Shown: positions 22,772 to 36,106, numbered from the stretch's first letter. The stretch: 64,000 nucleotides of DNA from Elmis aenea (GCA_947652605.1 OX393577.1:1426868-1490867), one strand, 5' to 3'. Made by a program: numbers and translations. The notes: a model not told the origin generated them from the letters alone.

Positions 22772-24689
22772 CTAATTTCTAAATTGTAAAACTACACACT
22801 TAAGAGTTTAAAAGAAAATTTTATGTTGAATACTGAAAAAGGGTTCGAAGGATTTTTTTTTAAATAAATAGTCAAAGAAGAGTTATGGTTTGTGATCGTC
22901 TTTGTAATGTGGTTGGACCCTTAAACGTTGTTTTACGTAGTAAGCAGGTCTAGAAGCAATTATTACACAGTAAGGAATAAATAAAACACAAAAATTTTAA
23001 CAACAAACTCCTTTATTTTTCGGCCGGCTGTACATTTCTCGATGGTTGATTTTTAGCTACCTAAGGGCGACTATCGACCATCAAGATTTTGGTCCCTTTT
23101 TATTGAAGTTGTATCCTTGTCATTATTATGTCTATAAGCACATTTGCGGGCTATAGTATATTCCTTTTAAAATTGCTCAAAGCGGATTAAGAAGAGGCCA
23201 AACTAAACGAAACAAATGCCCAATCTCCGTCTCTTTCTTTAAATATTATTTGTGTTTACAATTCAGTCTACGCCAATGAAAGTTGTAATCTAATTAAAGG
23301 CGGATTCATGAAGATTATTGCAAGCAGTCGAAATTTGATCCCTAATTATAGTTCAATAAAGTTTAATTTGGGTTCTTAGGTAAAAGAAAATTAATATCTG
23401 TATCAGTGTTTCGCAAAAGTTTTTGCTTGAAAACAATTATAATTTAAAATCTATTATAGCTTAGATAAGGTAATAAGCTTTTAGCGAGAACTTGTTTAGA
23501 ACTGCAGCATTATGGTCATTATGCTCAAAGAAAAGCAATTAGGAAGATGTGGTATGCGATTATGATTTTAGGTGTTGTGCCATACAAATCATTTTAGGTT
23601 TATAATTCAAGATTGTGTATGTACGTGGGTTGTTCCAACTGCTTAAGCCGATATGAGAAGTCTTATATGGGATATACTATAGTAGTGTGTTCTACTTTTG
23701 ATGTACAAATTTGACAAAATCCAAATTGGTACTGATGTTGTAGAACCTAAGTTAGGATCGTAATATTATAACGTTAATGTGTTTTACTAAAGCCGAAATC
23801 CTCATAAATTGGCCTTTTTGAAGTGTTGCATGTTTTATTAACTGATGAGTCAGTATTTGTTTCATGTTATTCATTTAAAAGTAAATGAAATACGCTGAAG
23901 CTTTTTTGCACTCAAGAAAATATGTGGTTTGTTAAGGTTATTTTAAAAAACGAAAGAGGCATTCGATGTATAAATGATTTTTATGTTCATCCAAAAGCAG
24001 ACAGAGACAACTGTTATATTCTTAAAAAGTCAAGTTACTTTTCTTAAAATTAATACCTTTTTTGAGTTTCGGTAAGAATTATAGTTTAATTTAATTCAAC
24101 ATCAATACACTTATTATCAATGTAATTAGATTGACATTCTTGGTCAATGTTATGTTTCAAGGATAAACATATCAAATTCAACGCCTGCTTTCAATTCTAC
24201 TTACAAACAATACTTCTTTTGTCGTAATAATATTTATAATTGGTCATGGCAACTTAAGCAAAAATGCGTGCAGCTATTAAACTTATTGTAGAGAAAAACC
24301 GCCCCCCTTCACTGCAAATATAATTCGAGAAGGTTATCAACTTTGCAATAACTTGGAAAATCCTTTTTTTATCGACACACATTCTGAACGAATCCTCAAA
24401 TTCCAAAGTGAGCTGAAGAATAGTATGTCTGGATATCGCGAACGACATAAAAAATTAATAAAATCATCATCGCAAAGTTCAATCACAGTCAGAGGCAAAA
24501 ATCAACACGAAACAAGGGTGAAGTTGGCGCTAATAATTCTGTTTGTGAAGAACCTTTGTCTTTAGCATGCAGATCTGATACACTGACTATCTCTTTTAAT
24601 TGTAATCTACCAGTTCGCAAACGGTGCTGGAAATTGTCAAATAGCGACGATAATATATATAGATATATATATAAATCGGTTCTATAGCG
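22772..24689. other. intergenic AT-rich sequence
   Basis: No gene recognised. An imperfect inverted pair (TCGATGGTTGATTTTTAGCT and GACTATCGACCATCAAGATT) lies at 23038-23090. Short open frames at 24.25-24.57 kb show no recognisable protein. Confidence 0.35.
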
Positions 24690-25290
24690 TCTGTCCAATC
24701 CCCAGATTGTTCCTCCATTCCTTGTTATCCTGCTACTGGTCCTCTTCTTTCGCTCATAGCTCTCTGAATGCCCTCGTTCTACGTCTTCCTGGGTCTGCCT
24801 CGTTTTCTCCTATCGGGAGGGATCCAGTCAAGCGTTACTTTTGGCAGCCGATGGTCTGCCATCCTTCTTACATGTTCGTACCAAATTAGTTGTCGTCTTT
24901 CTGCTGCTTGTATTATAGTTTCCTTCAGTCCGATTAATTCTTTAATTGTTGTGTTCGGTACTCTATCTAGATATTCTACACGATCTTCTTAAGGCATCCA
25001 TCTCCAAAACTTCCAGCTTTCTTATATCTCCTTCTGTCCACCTCCATGCTTTTGCTGCATACAATACTATAGTTTTAATAACTGTGTTGTATATGTGGTA
25101 TTTTCTCTTCTTTGTTATTTCTTTACTCCACCATATTCTATTTACCCTTTTGATGCCTCTTTATCCTTGTCCTATTCGTTGTCGAACTTCTTTTTCATGC
25201 TTTCCATCATCTTGGATTTTTACACCCAGGTATTGATAGCCATTGCCTTTAGATATTTTCTTTCTTCTTTCTAATTCTAGGACGATAATT
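24690..25290 (-). mobile_element. reverse-transcriptase C-terminal fragment of a third non-LTR family
   Basis: Minus-strand translation across several frames gives YQYLGVKIQDDGKHEKEVRQ near 25200 (RT block after the catalytic loop), WSKEITKKRKYHIYNTVIKT, then MADHRLPKVTLDW and RKRGRPRKT near 24.8 kb. The order and motifs are those of the RT tail of non-LTR retrotransposons. Several frame changes show it is dead, and the catalytic block is absent. Confidence 0.7.
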
Positions 25291-26660
25291 CTGATGAAAG
25301 AGTGTAAAAAAAAATTAAATGAATAAAGTTTTACAACAATTTCTTTTAGATTTTCGAAGGAATTTTTTGGGCATTCTGATTTTCCTGAATTTTCATTAAC
25401 TTTTTTGCGTTTTTGAGTTTATTTTCATTCAGTAATTTGGTTTTATGCGGTTATAGAAAATTATGGAACGTATCCTTAATTTTTCAACATAAGTTATGTC
25501 TTTTTTGCGATTTTTTTGTATGCGGTTTCCTGTGAAACGTATTTAGTTACCGCAAAAGAAGAGACTCGACTATAAAACCATTCGCTGAATAGTTCATTTC
25601 ATTGAGTTGTTTGTGTTACAGTTTATATAATACCTACTCATTTGTAATAATATACACGTCTCTGTTATTAATAATATTTATCATTTAAGAGTTTTTGAAT
25701 CATTTGTAAATAAAACGTACTGGCCGTGGGTGGAGGGGCGGCTCTTTAACACGCAAACTTGAATTTTCCTAATCAAACTAATCTTCCCAGTCACAGAACC
25801 GCGTTGGCAGCGTCCTAAGCGCACGTGAACGCCGGATCACTGAAAGAACGCATTTCAGAAGTGACCGTTCGTTTTTTTAATACTTATCCAAAAGGCACAG
25901 CTCGTTAGCGCTGTTTTACACTTGTACGTAGTTCATAACCTAAACAGCATCGAAAATTATATCTTTAAAGTTACGAAATTAGATAACCTCCTAATAAATT
26001 GATGTTAAATAAAATAAAACGTGATATGCGAGCAATTTTATTTGATTAAATGAACTTTATGGTTGTGTCGAGATAATTTTTTTTGTGTGAAGTTTGCGAA
26101 TGGGAATCTGGTTTGTGAAACCAAAGTAATTTATATGACACATGCATCAGGCTTGAGACAGACTGGTGATTATCTGATAATTGGGTAATTCACCACCAAG
26201 AAGGACGCCTTCAATTGTTGTTGTGACGTCACGCTATTTCCGGCGCTTTAATAAGGGGTAAGAAATTGATCTTAATGGAAAACATATTTTTTTGCCTAAC
26301 GCTATTTTGCTTAAAACGATTTCGCTACCGTAGATTTGCAATAGAAGAGTTTGTTTTTAATACCAAACTAAAAAAGAGTTGTCCTAAGCCTAATGCAAGA
26401 ACAAGGCAAAACATACATTGCACTGCCAGCCCTCAAATACATTCAAAAATTCAAAATCCACGATATTTAAGTTACATATGTACTGATTACAAATTGAATG
26501 TAAAGATATTACGATAATTCATTCTTCATATAGTTTTGTTCAGGATTCTTTACATACACATGATGTATTTTTGTCCAAAACCAAGACACCCTTAGAATAT
26601 GCAGTAATTATTTTGCTTTTTTTTGCAAATTTTAAGATAAGTACCTAATAAAAATAGTAG
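25291..26660. other. gene-free interval with a GC-richer patch
   Basis: From 25715 to 25910 and from 26200 to 26260 the base composition rises well above its surroundings. The latter contains TGTGACGTCACGC and CCGGCGC, followed by GGGGTAAG, a possible splice donor. It could be a promoter or first exon of a gene to the right (the axotactin-like gene begins 9.6 kb downstream). That link is speculative. Confidence 0.25.
26224..26231. promoter_or_regulatory. CRE-like palindrome TGACGTCA
   Basis: A perfect TGACGTCA octamer (the CREB/ATF site) in a local GC-rich stretch followed 32 bases later by a GTAAG. The same octamer occurs at 54728-54735. Eight-base sites occur by chance, so its function is unproven. 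Confidence 0.2.
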
Positions 26661-26712
26661 TCCTACACCTAACAGTACAAAGACTTATGACTAAATAAAA
26701 TAATAAAAATGG
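26661..26712 (+). mobile_element. solo 3' end of the second RTE family
   Basis: TCCTACACCTAACAGTACAA followed by a GACTAAATAAAATAATAAAAATGG tail matches the 3' end of the 14.8-kb element in opposite orientation. It is only about 50 bases long, an extremely 5'-truncated copy. Confidence 0.65.
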
Positions 26713-26879
26713 ATATGACATACACATACACATACATTTTTGAATCAGAAAAAAATAAGCTTTTAATGACTATGGTTGTCTTTTAGAAAAATCAAGTGTG
26801 GCTTATATCTCAAAAATCGAGTGTGCCACGAATTTTTAGATATATTTTTCTACCTCTACCTAAAAATAGAAATCAATTC

Positions 26880-27110
26880 ACATTTTGGTTTTAACAAAGA
26901 AGGGTTTGGAATTCTTTACCATTGCAAACGTCTGTTTTTAATTTTTTTTTAAATATTTTAAAAAGTTGAAGGGGTAGATTAAATGTCAAAGCGGCATTAA
27001 CTTCGTCCTGAAATTCTGGCCCTTTGCTAATTTAACCGACTATGTAACTCTTATAATAACAAAGTTAACAACACATGTAGATTATTGTCGCCCTGTGTAA
27101 AGGTTTAACC
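26880..27110 (+). repeat. dispersed repeat, partner at 49.85-50.06 kb
   Basis: It shares TAATTTAACCGACT, TGTAACTCTTATAATAACAA and TGTAGATTATTGTC with 49850-50060 in the same orientation. No coding content. Its class is unknown. Confidence 0.6.
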
Positions 27111-29458
27111 AATCAAAAATATTACTGTGCTCATTTGCAGAATTCTCCCTCCCGTTTGCATTTCGAATCTTTTGTAATAAGAGCAGCACTTCTTTAACCA
27201 CATAATACAACTACAAGAAAATCCTGAAACCTACTATTATTAAAGTTTTCCATGAACCAAAATTGAACCCAATCAGTGTAGTTTACTTGTTTAGTGCATT
27301 TTTATTTATTTACAACGATTACTGTATTTACGATTGCATAAATGCACTGAGGTATGTTGTTTTTATTATGATTATTATGTATGTTTTCTAACAATTTCAT
27401 GCTCATTAACTGTGGCTAATGTACGAGTACAACATTCAACACACTGTCTATGTAATAATTCAACTTACTTTGTGTCTAATTATAAATGCTATCGATTTTA
27501 AATGCATAAAATATTACCTTTTTGTTCATCGGTTTAAAATAAAAGTGATTTCAAACCATGTTTACGAGATTTTCGAATCTTCGCAAGCGGAATAATATCA
27601 GTTGTGAAGCGAATAACTACATCTTTTATTTAGAAACCACGTAAAAGATATGTATCTTTTTTATGTAATAAGTAATATTTGATTGAGCATTATGTGGTAT
27701 TCTTTGAGATAGTCCTTTCAGCCTGGTCAGGTTTTTAAGATCTTCATTTGCAATGCTTTTAAAATTATTCAATTAAAAATGGGATCGTTTCTTGCAAAAC
27801 TATGTTTTGTAATGGTTTATAGATTTACCATTGTAACACTTAACGAACACTTGCTTATCAGTGATACTACAAATAATCTATGACTGTGGATTTCTTGCAA
27901 ATATTTGTTTATTGAATTATCTATAGACTAAACGTAAAACTCTGGAGAAATAGGTTTTGTTTCTTCAATTGTTTGCCAGCTTTCAAAAAAAATAACTTCT
28001 AAAGTTGTCCTATGTGGCGCAGATTTTAAACAATTATGACACTTTTTAGTATAAAAAATATGTTTATATCATAAAACACGGTTATTTTAAGCTTTCATTG
28101 CAACAATTTCCATTTAAAAAAGCTATTGATCATAAACAAATTTTATTTAAACCATTTGAATGATAAACGTGGTACATAATGTTATTCACATTTCTTTGAG
28201 GAAAAAAATCTAATACAGAGTTTAACTAAAAAAAATTAACAATTTATGTTAAATATAGCAGGTTTTTATAATTTGGAACGATTTAAATTGCTGCAGATTG
28301 AAAAATTTGACTCTCTCCATAACACCACTTGCTTATCAAAATTCTCATACGTACATAATTTATCATTTATCGTTTTTTAATTGCTATTAAATTAGTAGAA
28401 TAACATTCACCTTAAAAGACCTAAAACAAGGTTTTGACTTTTTTGTTTGTTATTCATCATTATGTCGATACTTCTTCAATACACTTCTTGTAACACATTT
28501 TTGGGAGCTTAAATATGGATTGTAATAAATTACTGAAAATCCTTTGTAATCGAAATGCCTTTAGTCAATGAGTAATGTGTCACGTTATCACATTATCCAT
28601 TTAGTTGAAATTATTTCTGACAACATTAATGGTAAACCTAGCGTGGGATATCCTCAAGATTAATGTACCTACAATGGCCAAACTTTGTTTGCAAATTTTT
28701 GTTTTGTGTTTATTTCAATTTCTTTAATTATGGATCGTTGCCTTTTTCAAAAGATACCTAGCGGATTGATTTAACAGTATGTAAAACACATTTTTGTTAA
28801 AATCAGAAAATCCATAAGGTTCTTAATATTTTAACTACCGTAAAATTTCGCATATACGCAAAATGTTTACCCATTTTTGCCCTCTATGATATCATTTTCG
28901 ATATTGAACAAACCCTACATTGGGCCAAATCAAGCATGCGTATTATACGAGTTTCATAAGTGACACTTTACGGTAATGCATTTTTTTTAATATCCGCAAA
29001 CGTAGTATTTACTTCAAATTTTTTTCGCGAAGTTTTTTATCCTTGCACTAGTCTGACGCGTTAATCGTTAATCCATTATCGTGTCAACATAAGTTTCATT
29101 ACATTTAGCAATATAATATTAATATTTGATTAATTTGTTAATATAAAAATAATATAATAAACGCCTTGTGTTTATTTTCCACTAAACTAAGTAGGTAAGT
29201 GTTAAAATATTTTGGTTACGTTTTGTTTGCAATCAATAAAACATTGGAACACGCGCTTTTTCGTAGTATATTTTCTTGTTTGTTGCACTAATTACAAACT
29301 TTTTTAACACCACTTCAACTATAAATTGACCTGGTTAATTGGTAAACGAAAATAATAGGTACCTAAAGAATTATGTGCGCGAGTTTAATTTGCGCTAATT
29401 TAATTAAGTATTTAACAAACGTGACCAAATGTGCGTTATACTTATCAGTGTATTCAGA
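27111..29458. other. AT-rich intergenic sequence
   Basis: No gene, RNA gene or clear repeat was recognised. Confidence 0.4.
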
Positions 29459-29562
29459 ATTAGCTAACGATAAGCAGGAGTGGAGAAACATAACACAGAA
29501 ATAGAAAAGCATACCTCAACACCGAAAGGTACAAGAGGAACCGATTAAGAAGAAGAAGATAA
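29459..29562 (+). mobile_element. solo 3' end of the first RTE family
   Basis: AGCTAACGATAAGCAGGAGT through CCGATTAAGAAGAAGAAGAT matches the 3' ends at 8.3 kb (reverse) and 22.7 kb. About 100 bases, with only the last codons of the RT and the 3' UTR. Confidence 0.75.
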
Positions 29563-30454
29563 CCCCGAATAAGCGAAACGTCTGAACAAAATTTAATTTA
29601 ATCAATATAAACACGGCAAAAGTTGCTTCTCAAAATGTTTTAAATATTTTTGGTTTCTACAGAAAGAACGAAAATATACCATTAACATGGAAGACTTTTT
29701 TCTTCATTTTATCAAAAAACTATTGAACTAAGGCTACTAAAAAGTTTTTGTATTAAACAAAATGCACAGCTTGCTCCTAAGATAAGCAAGATCCCCTCAA
29801 ATTTTGAACACTTTGTGTAGAAAGTTATAAATTAACCATTTATTTTGCGTACATTTAAATAGTCTTTTACCATCTATGTCCCTAAATATGCACTGCGTCT
29901 TAGTGTAAATGTAATGACGTGCCTAATTTATAAGTATTCCAACATTTAAATAAAAATTCTTCCGCACTTGGCACGAGTGCGTAGGATTTGTTTCCTTATT
30001 TAAAGAATTGTCAATGAGTGAGTTAAACCGCAGTTTAACAAGCTGCAAAAGTCGTGTCAGTAGCGAAAATATGTCAGCCACAAATAAATACGTTATATAA
30101 GAAATAGCAGCAATACATTTGCATGATTTTGTGTGTTTTGGAATTTATTGGATACACAAATGTTTGATTAAATAATTTTCACCTTAATAATAGAAGGTCG
30201 TCCCATTTGCTATGTTAAATTGCCTCTTAATATTCTTGGTATCTCCTCAGACAAAAAGACATCTGCCGTATACATACATAGCGTACTTATTATGAGATAA
30301 TTTTAAAGAACAGGTAAACTTTTCTAAATTATAGAAAATAATCTAATTAATCCTAAATTGATATTTTATTTTTTGCATTATTAAGTCATATTTCTAAATT
30401 TATGACTACTACTAATTGTTGTAAAACAAAAACGACTACACTTTTAAATAATAT
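29563..30454. other. AT-rich intergenic sequence
   Basis: Nothing recognised. Confidence 0.35.
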
Positions 30455-30930
30455 ACAGGGTGGACCAAAGTCGAATGTTTTACGAGGTATCTCGGTTACC
30501 GTAATTGTTAGCGCAAATCTTATATCGGTCTCTTGGGCTATTTTTTTAAAGAAAAGGACGCCTTTGTAATCAGATTTCTGGTATCGCTTTCTATTTTGGA
30601 ACTATGGACAAAAAATGAAATTTTATCATTTTTGAAAATTTGCTATAACTTCTTTATTTATTAAAATAAAACAAAATGTTATGTAGGTTTTTATTAACAT
30701 TTCAATGCTTAATTTAAAAAACAGTTTTAAATTTTTTTAGCGACCTAGACTTTCGAGAAATGAAGTAAACTTAATTTTTTTTGTAGAAACTCTAGTAGGC
30801 CATTGCCTTACATGAAAGAGCACTTTTTAGCTTTTCAAAAATATATAATTTTAAACATTTGTTGCAAAAAATAACCGAGATATGGCTAATTTTGTGAAAA
30901 TTTGACTATCAAAGTCTGCCATGATTTCGT
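30455..30930 (+). repeat. TACAGGGTGG-family repeat
   Basis: It begins TACAGGGTGGACCAAAGTCG and continues with GAGGTATCTCGGTTACCG. The same start, in reverse orientation, occurs at 58962-59012, and a divergent version at 57.6-57.69 kb. The body is AT-rich and non-coding, with low-complexity descriptions of a long hairpin arm. Confidence 0.55.
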
Positions 30931-31022
30931 AAACAAGTGATGTTTGCAATTAATAAACTAGTTGATGTATTATGTCAAACGTCCGTTGTTGCTATAACAG
31001 CTTTAAAAAATAGTTATTTATG

Positions 31023-31430
31023 TATCAAGGCCAAAAAGTGTAACTTTTTCGGCCGCGTCTGGTTTGCTGGCCGAGACGTAGTCGAGGCCAGCAAACAGGC
31101 AAGGCCGAAAAAGTACGTTTTGGCCGAGGTGCATATTACATTTTTTGTGCGATCGAATTAAAAACAATTTAAATTTTTAGTAATTTTCAAAATTATAGGT
31201 TAGAAACTACGTGACATTCTGTCACTGACAGGTGGCGGCGTATGTACTGCATTACCGGCCCTCTCCTTAGCAACGGCCGTAAAAGTTACTTTTTAGGCCG
31301 TTGCTAAGGGTAACGGCCTGAAAAGTAACTTTTGCGGCCGTTGCTAAGGATAGGGCCGGTAATGCAGTACTTTATGGTTGCTAACGCGTCCGTCAAACAG
31401 CTGTTTCTAGTACGATCGCACAAAAATATA
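31023..31430. repeat. GC-rich double palindrome bounded by CGATCGCAC
   Basis: Two hairpins stand side by side. The first (31027-31128) pairs AGGCCAAAAAGTGTAACTTT with its complement near 31112 and GTTTGCTGGCC with GGCCAGCAAAC. The second (31238-31375) pairs GTACTGCATTACCGGCCCT with AGGGCCGGTAATGCAGTAC, and the arms contain AACGGCC...AGTTACTTTT in both orientations. TTTTTGTGCGATCG at 31143 and CGATCGCACAAAAA at 31412 form another inverted pair. The class is unknown. Confidence 0.65.
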
Positions 31431-34400
31431 GTTATATAGGTACATCGAGACAGTTGTTTTGTCGCAGACCCAAAAACAACAAATCTTAAAAATGAAGACG
31501 GACCCCTGTCAATTCCCCTTCAATACGTAAACAAGGTTGTTGTGTGCCAATTCGTGCCCTTCGCCAGACTTCCCTCAAAAAAATGTATAATCAAAAGTGT
31601 TTCGCGACCTTCGGGAGGTTGAGAACCATTAATCTAGATTAGTTTTAATACCATGTCCCTTCATCGCTAAATTTTGTATCATAAATATTTAGCTTCTCTA
31701 CTTCACAGTAATTATGTTCAGTAAATTATATAGAGAAACTCCGAAAACCAAATTTGGTGTTTATTCTTCGATAGTTAAATTTGAACCGAGAGTTACTGTA
31801 ATATTTATAATTCCAGTTTTCATTAATAAATTAAGCGAATTAAAATTACTGATTATATAAATCTGAAGTGATACTTATACGAATTATCTATAAAGTTATG
31901 TTAAATTAGTAAATAACTCATATTGTCGAATTTCATTACCAACTATTGCTTAAAGTTTACTTTAAAAAAAACTTATTGATAATACCGTAATACAATTATT
32001 GTTTTTTATGTTTAAGGGCTTATGGTTTAATACGACGACAATTTTGTAGGAGTGTGATTAATTACAGTTGTAGCAGTCTAATTATCTAACATCATGTAGA
32101 TCTAATTTCTAGCCATATAGTATCACTTCAGTTTACATGTGTATGTTTAAAACATGGCTATTTTAAAATTTAGTTCAAGAAATTTAAAGCTATTTGCTTT
32201 AGTTTTAAGAAAATCGAATTTTTGGTCGAAAAAAGTTCAAAAACTGCACTTTTTACATTTTTCACGAAAAATTAAAAATCGTGTTTAAGACCTAATAATC
32301 TGGCCATAAAACGTGTATAAGAATTTGAAGCCATCAAATACTATTAATCTTTGCGATTTGCTTTTGTTTTTAATCCTTAACTAAAATCACTAGGTTGAGA
32401 AACATTTGAACCCGTATTTTTAACGAGTAAATGTTGTTTAAATAAAACTTTTATTCAGGACTAGTACAAAAATTGATTTAATGCAAATTACAAGAAAACC
32501 TTTTTGAATTTTCCCATAACCTGTAACCACTTTGCTCTAATAATTAAAATTTTTATGTAAATTATTAAATAATTGTACGACATTAAAAATATTTTCAACT
32601 ACTTAAGAAACTTTGCGAATACCTAATTTATTGTAAAATTTCACAAAAGTTGTAAAAGTTTTACCTTGCAAAAACTGTTTTTAAACACCCCTCGCTTATA
32701 TGGATATTATAGTTTAAGATAACCTTCTGGTTTTACAACAGGTTACTGGGTCATAGCATAGGGCACTTTACATGTTAATTAATTTAAACACGTCATTTAC
32801 TGAAATACGTTATCGGTTGATAAAGCACGCAAAATTCTCTCCTATTTTAAATTCAACATGTCCCAACAAATTCACGTGTTTGATAATTTTTTATTAATAT
32901 TATTACACACATTTATTGCTGTAAATTTCAAATATTATTAGTGACTTATTCGTCCATATAGTTTAATTCATTAAAAAACATATTATTGAGAGATAAAATT
33001 TGTCTGTTGATTCGAATATTTGCCCAGGGATGGGGTCGGCAGAAAAATAAACGAGAAAAAATTTATTTACGAAGTTGAAGAGCAAAAATATTAACTGAGA
33101 GCCTTTTTGGTTTCGTATATAAAACACATACATATTGGTATCAGAAACCTTATGCAAGGGTCAGTGTGATTATTACCAAATAATTATTATAAGTTCTCGC
33201 ATGCAAATTGATTTTAATTCATTTTATAAATGTCTTAAGGCCGGCAATAACACTTAAATTTTATTGTATGAAGGAAATGTGCTTTATCGTGAATTCAAAA
33301 TAAAAAACCAATATCTCAACATTACTGCGCTCCGTAAGCAATGTACCTATTCCGCTAAATTTATGTAGCATTATTTTGTTAACTGACGGCGCAAATAGAC
33401 AACTCTTGTAGCAATTAATCAACACCATGTCACATTTTGCAAAGGAACAATAATAAAAAATATCTTTTCAACGACCAGTAAATACTCTACAATTTTTTAA
33501 ATTTCTGTTCATTTGTTAATAAACTGCAAATTTTAAAGTATTATTAAAAAATATTGGTACATATGTTATTATGAAAACATCGCTGCCTGCCCTCTTAGTA
33601 GATAAAATTTACAAATTCTTTTAATTGCGGCGTACGACTTTATACACTCCCTTGTTTGTTTAAGTCACAATAAAAACTGTTTGAGTTGTGTAAAGCCATA
33701 GTCTATATCTACTTATAACCCGTATAAAACTGATAATGTTTGTTTATTATCGCTAATTAATACAGTACAGTTCTTTCGTCTTGTTAGTCTAGTAGTCCAG
33801 CAGATAAGACCATTTGTAGAACATCATTCTTCATGAGGGCTTCTACATAACAAATGTCTTCGTTATAATTTGGTTGGTATCTACTCCTTGCTAACAAGAT
33901 CTCATTTTGTTGATTGTGTATGATTGGTTAAGATTGCTTGACTGTAAAATTGCCTATTACACTGGGGTTATGGTATTATTATATAATAAGGTAAACAAAT
34001 ATTTAATTGTTTTGGTATTCATCTATTTCATTTACGACCCTAGAATTCTATTTACATTAAAGTCGCCAGTCTCAAGTCTTCTTTAACAAGACTGTGCGGT
34101 AAATATGAAACGAAATGTGGCGATAAAAATAATTTTTACGAATAGCCACATACACAATTTACATTAATTAAAACTATTTTGTTTAAAGACTGCTCAACGA
34201 ATTTTGGTTCAGGGCACATTTAGACGAAGGCGCAGCATTAAATTTTTGTGGAAATGATCTAGGATCTAGGATGTATACCAAGTTCGAGAGATTAACACTG
34301 AAAAACAAAATAAGTTACAATTAACGACAACACGAATAGGCAATTAATTTGTTTTGTTTGGCAAATTCAACTGTTTTGTAATTTATTTCAATGCATACTT

Positions 34401-35850
34401 TTTTATTCTAACAACATTTTTATTTAAAAAAAAACAAAGATCTTGTGTTTTAATTAAAAAGTCAACAGTCACTATAAGAGTATTGTCGAAAAAAAGTTTG
34501 CTCTGGCATACTTAAATTGTAAGATATTAATATTTCGTTTAAGTCCCCGGTTAAATTTAGATACGCAAAACCTTTAATAGTTTTAAAAGATAGCTTAATG
34601 GGGATTTAAAAAAATAAAAAATATAGAGGGGGGAATGCTGGACTTAATACTTAAAAAAATTACGTATTGGTGCCATAACGAAAATACTCTTTTTAGTTGA
34701 GAATAATTAAGGTGTTGCAGTTAATAAAGATCTACCAATGACTTTGCTTTTTTTTCAAGAATTTTAAACAGTAGTCAAGATGTTTTTGGGGTGCTATAAG
34801 AGGCACTTCAACTATGTTAAATATTTTTTGATTTGACAAAGCAAAACAAACTCATTCGAAAACATGCTAAAAAATATTTTAATTTTAATAGTAATATCTT
34901 CGTTGTTAAGACTTTCAGATATTTTAACACTCTAGTTTTCGTATAGCAAGATCTAGATCAAAACAAAAAAGCACAAGGTACAAAACTAGCTACTTACAAA
35001 GAGATAAAAAAAAAAATTCAAACCAGTACTGGACGTAACAATAACACAAGCTTCCTATTTTTTATGACATTTTAATTAAGAAAGACTAGTAAACTAAAAA
35101 CTAGTAAACTAAACTCAAAAAGTAAAATGTAATAGTTGTAAAACATGTATTATAAACTTCAAAACATACTTAACCAACTAACATAACTAACCAAACCTTA
35201 CACAAACAGCAAAATGTAACAAAAATAGCCTCGAAAACAGCCATACATTATTATTAAATGATTCTAAATCGAAGACTAGTAGTCATACTTTCGTGCTACA
35301 ATAATGCTTTCATTGTACATCACTAAAATTTTAAAAAGCAATAACAAGAGATGCCAACTGAAACCTGTTTACCTATTAAGTAGGTAATTCTTGCTGATTA
35401 ATGTTATTGTGCTATAAAGGTATTCCCAAACCTTGAGTTCATATGAAAAGCACGTGCATATTGTCTTATATTATACGTAAATAATTAATATTAACTGGAA
35501 AAAAAAAGGGAAAATGTTTGTGGCGACAACATACCATAACAGATAATTTCGCAATCTGTTATGTCCGCGTTAAAAAGCTGAAAGAGCCAAATTAAAACAT
35601 TCCTTACTAGATGTTTTTGCATTAACACGTACATAAAACACTTTTAGTACTTATATAACTGTTATTATCATTTTATTAAACAATAACAAAGCAAAGTCAA
35701 AGTACTTTATTTATATTTACAAATCAATTATCAGTACTGCTATCGATAAGCGGTTTATAATTTTACATTGATAAAACGGACGTGAAGGACCAAAAGTTGC
35801 AATTAACCTTTAATTTTGTTAAATAAATACAGTTTCGTTTTTTTTTTTTA
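31431..35850. other. AT-rich intergenic DNA or 5' region of the axotactin-like gene
   Basis: No coding exon was recognised. Position 32.2-32.35 kb carries one copy of the dispersed ..AAAATCG..GGCCATAAA repeat. The block just before 35857 ends in a polypyrimidine tract and AAG, so at least part is likely a 5' UTR intron of the next gene. Confidence 0.4.
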
Positions 35851-35856
35851 AGGAAC

Positions 35857-36106
35857 ATGTGGGCGGTGTTCCCCTGGCTAACGGCGCTGTTTGCCACCGC
35901 GGTAGCACTTCACGAAGCCCAGGAAGGAGGACAACCATGTACAGGACCAGCAGATAAAGGACCATGCACTAGATCAATTTACAAATGGGCCTACGATCCT
36001 AGCGGAAAGACATGTTATAAGTTTGTTTGGGGAGGCTGTGGCGGAAACGAGAATAATCGGTTTGATACGGAACCCATCTGCTTGCGATTCTGTGCTGGTC
36101 CCAGTT
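35857..36106 (+). CDS. axo: axo exon 1: signal peptide and Kunitz domain
   Basis: ATG at 35857 starts MWAVFPWLTALFATAVALHE, a hydrophobic signal peptide probably cut near residue 18. Six cysteines at residues 28, 37, 53, 61, 75 and 79 give the Kunitz spacing (8, 15, 7, 13 and 3 between), with FVWGGCGGNENNRF in the core. The residue after the second Cys, which sets protease specificity, is Thr38 followed by Arg, not the Lys/Arg of trypsin inhibitors. A T-tract ending AAG lies directly before it, so the ATG is near the start of an exon with a 5' UTR exon upstream. Donor T|GTAAGT, phase 1. Confidence 0.75.

Noticed and set aside
24254..24700. Short open frames on both strands
   Set aside because: Overlapping frames on both strands without any motif; not supported as genes.
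26266..26517. Open frame of 83 codons after the CRE-like site
   Set aside because: No recognisable protein and no splice or promoter support beyond the octamer.
31023..31430. GC-rich repeats as a CRISPR array
   Set aside because: The units are inverted hairpin arms, not equal direct repeats with spacers, and this is a eukaryotic genome.
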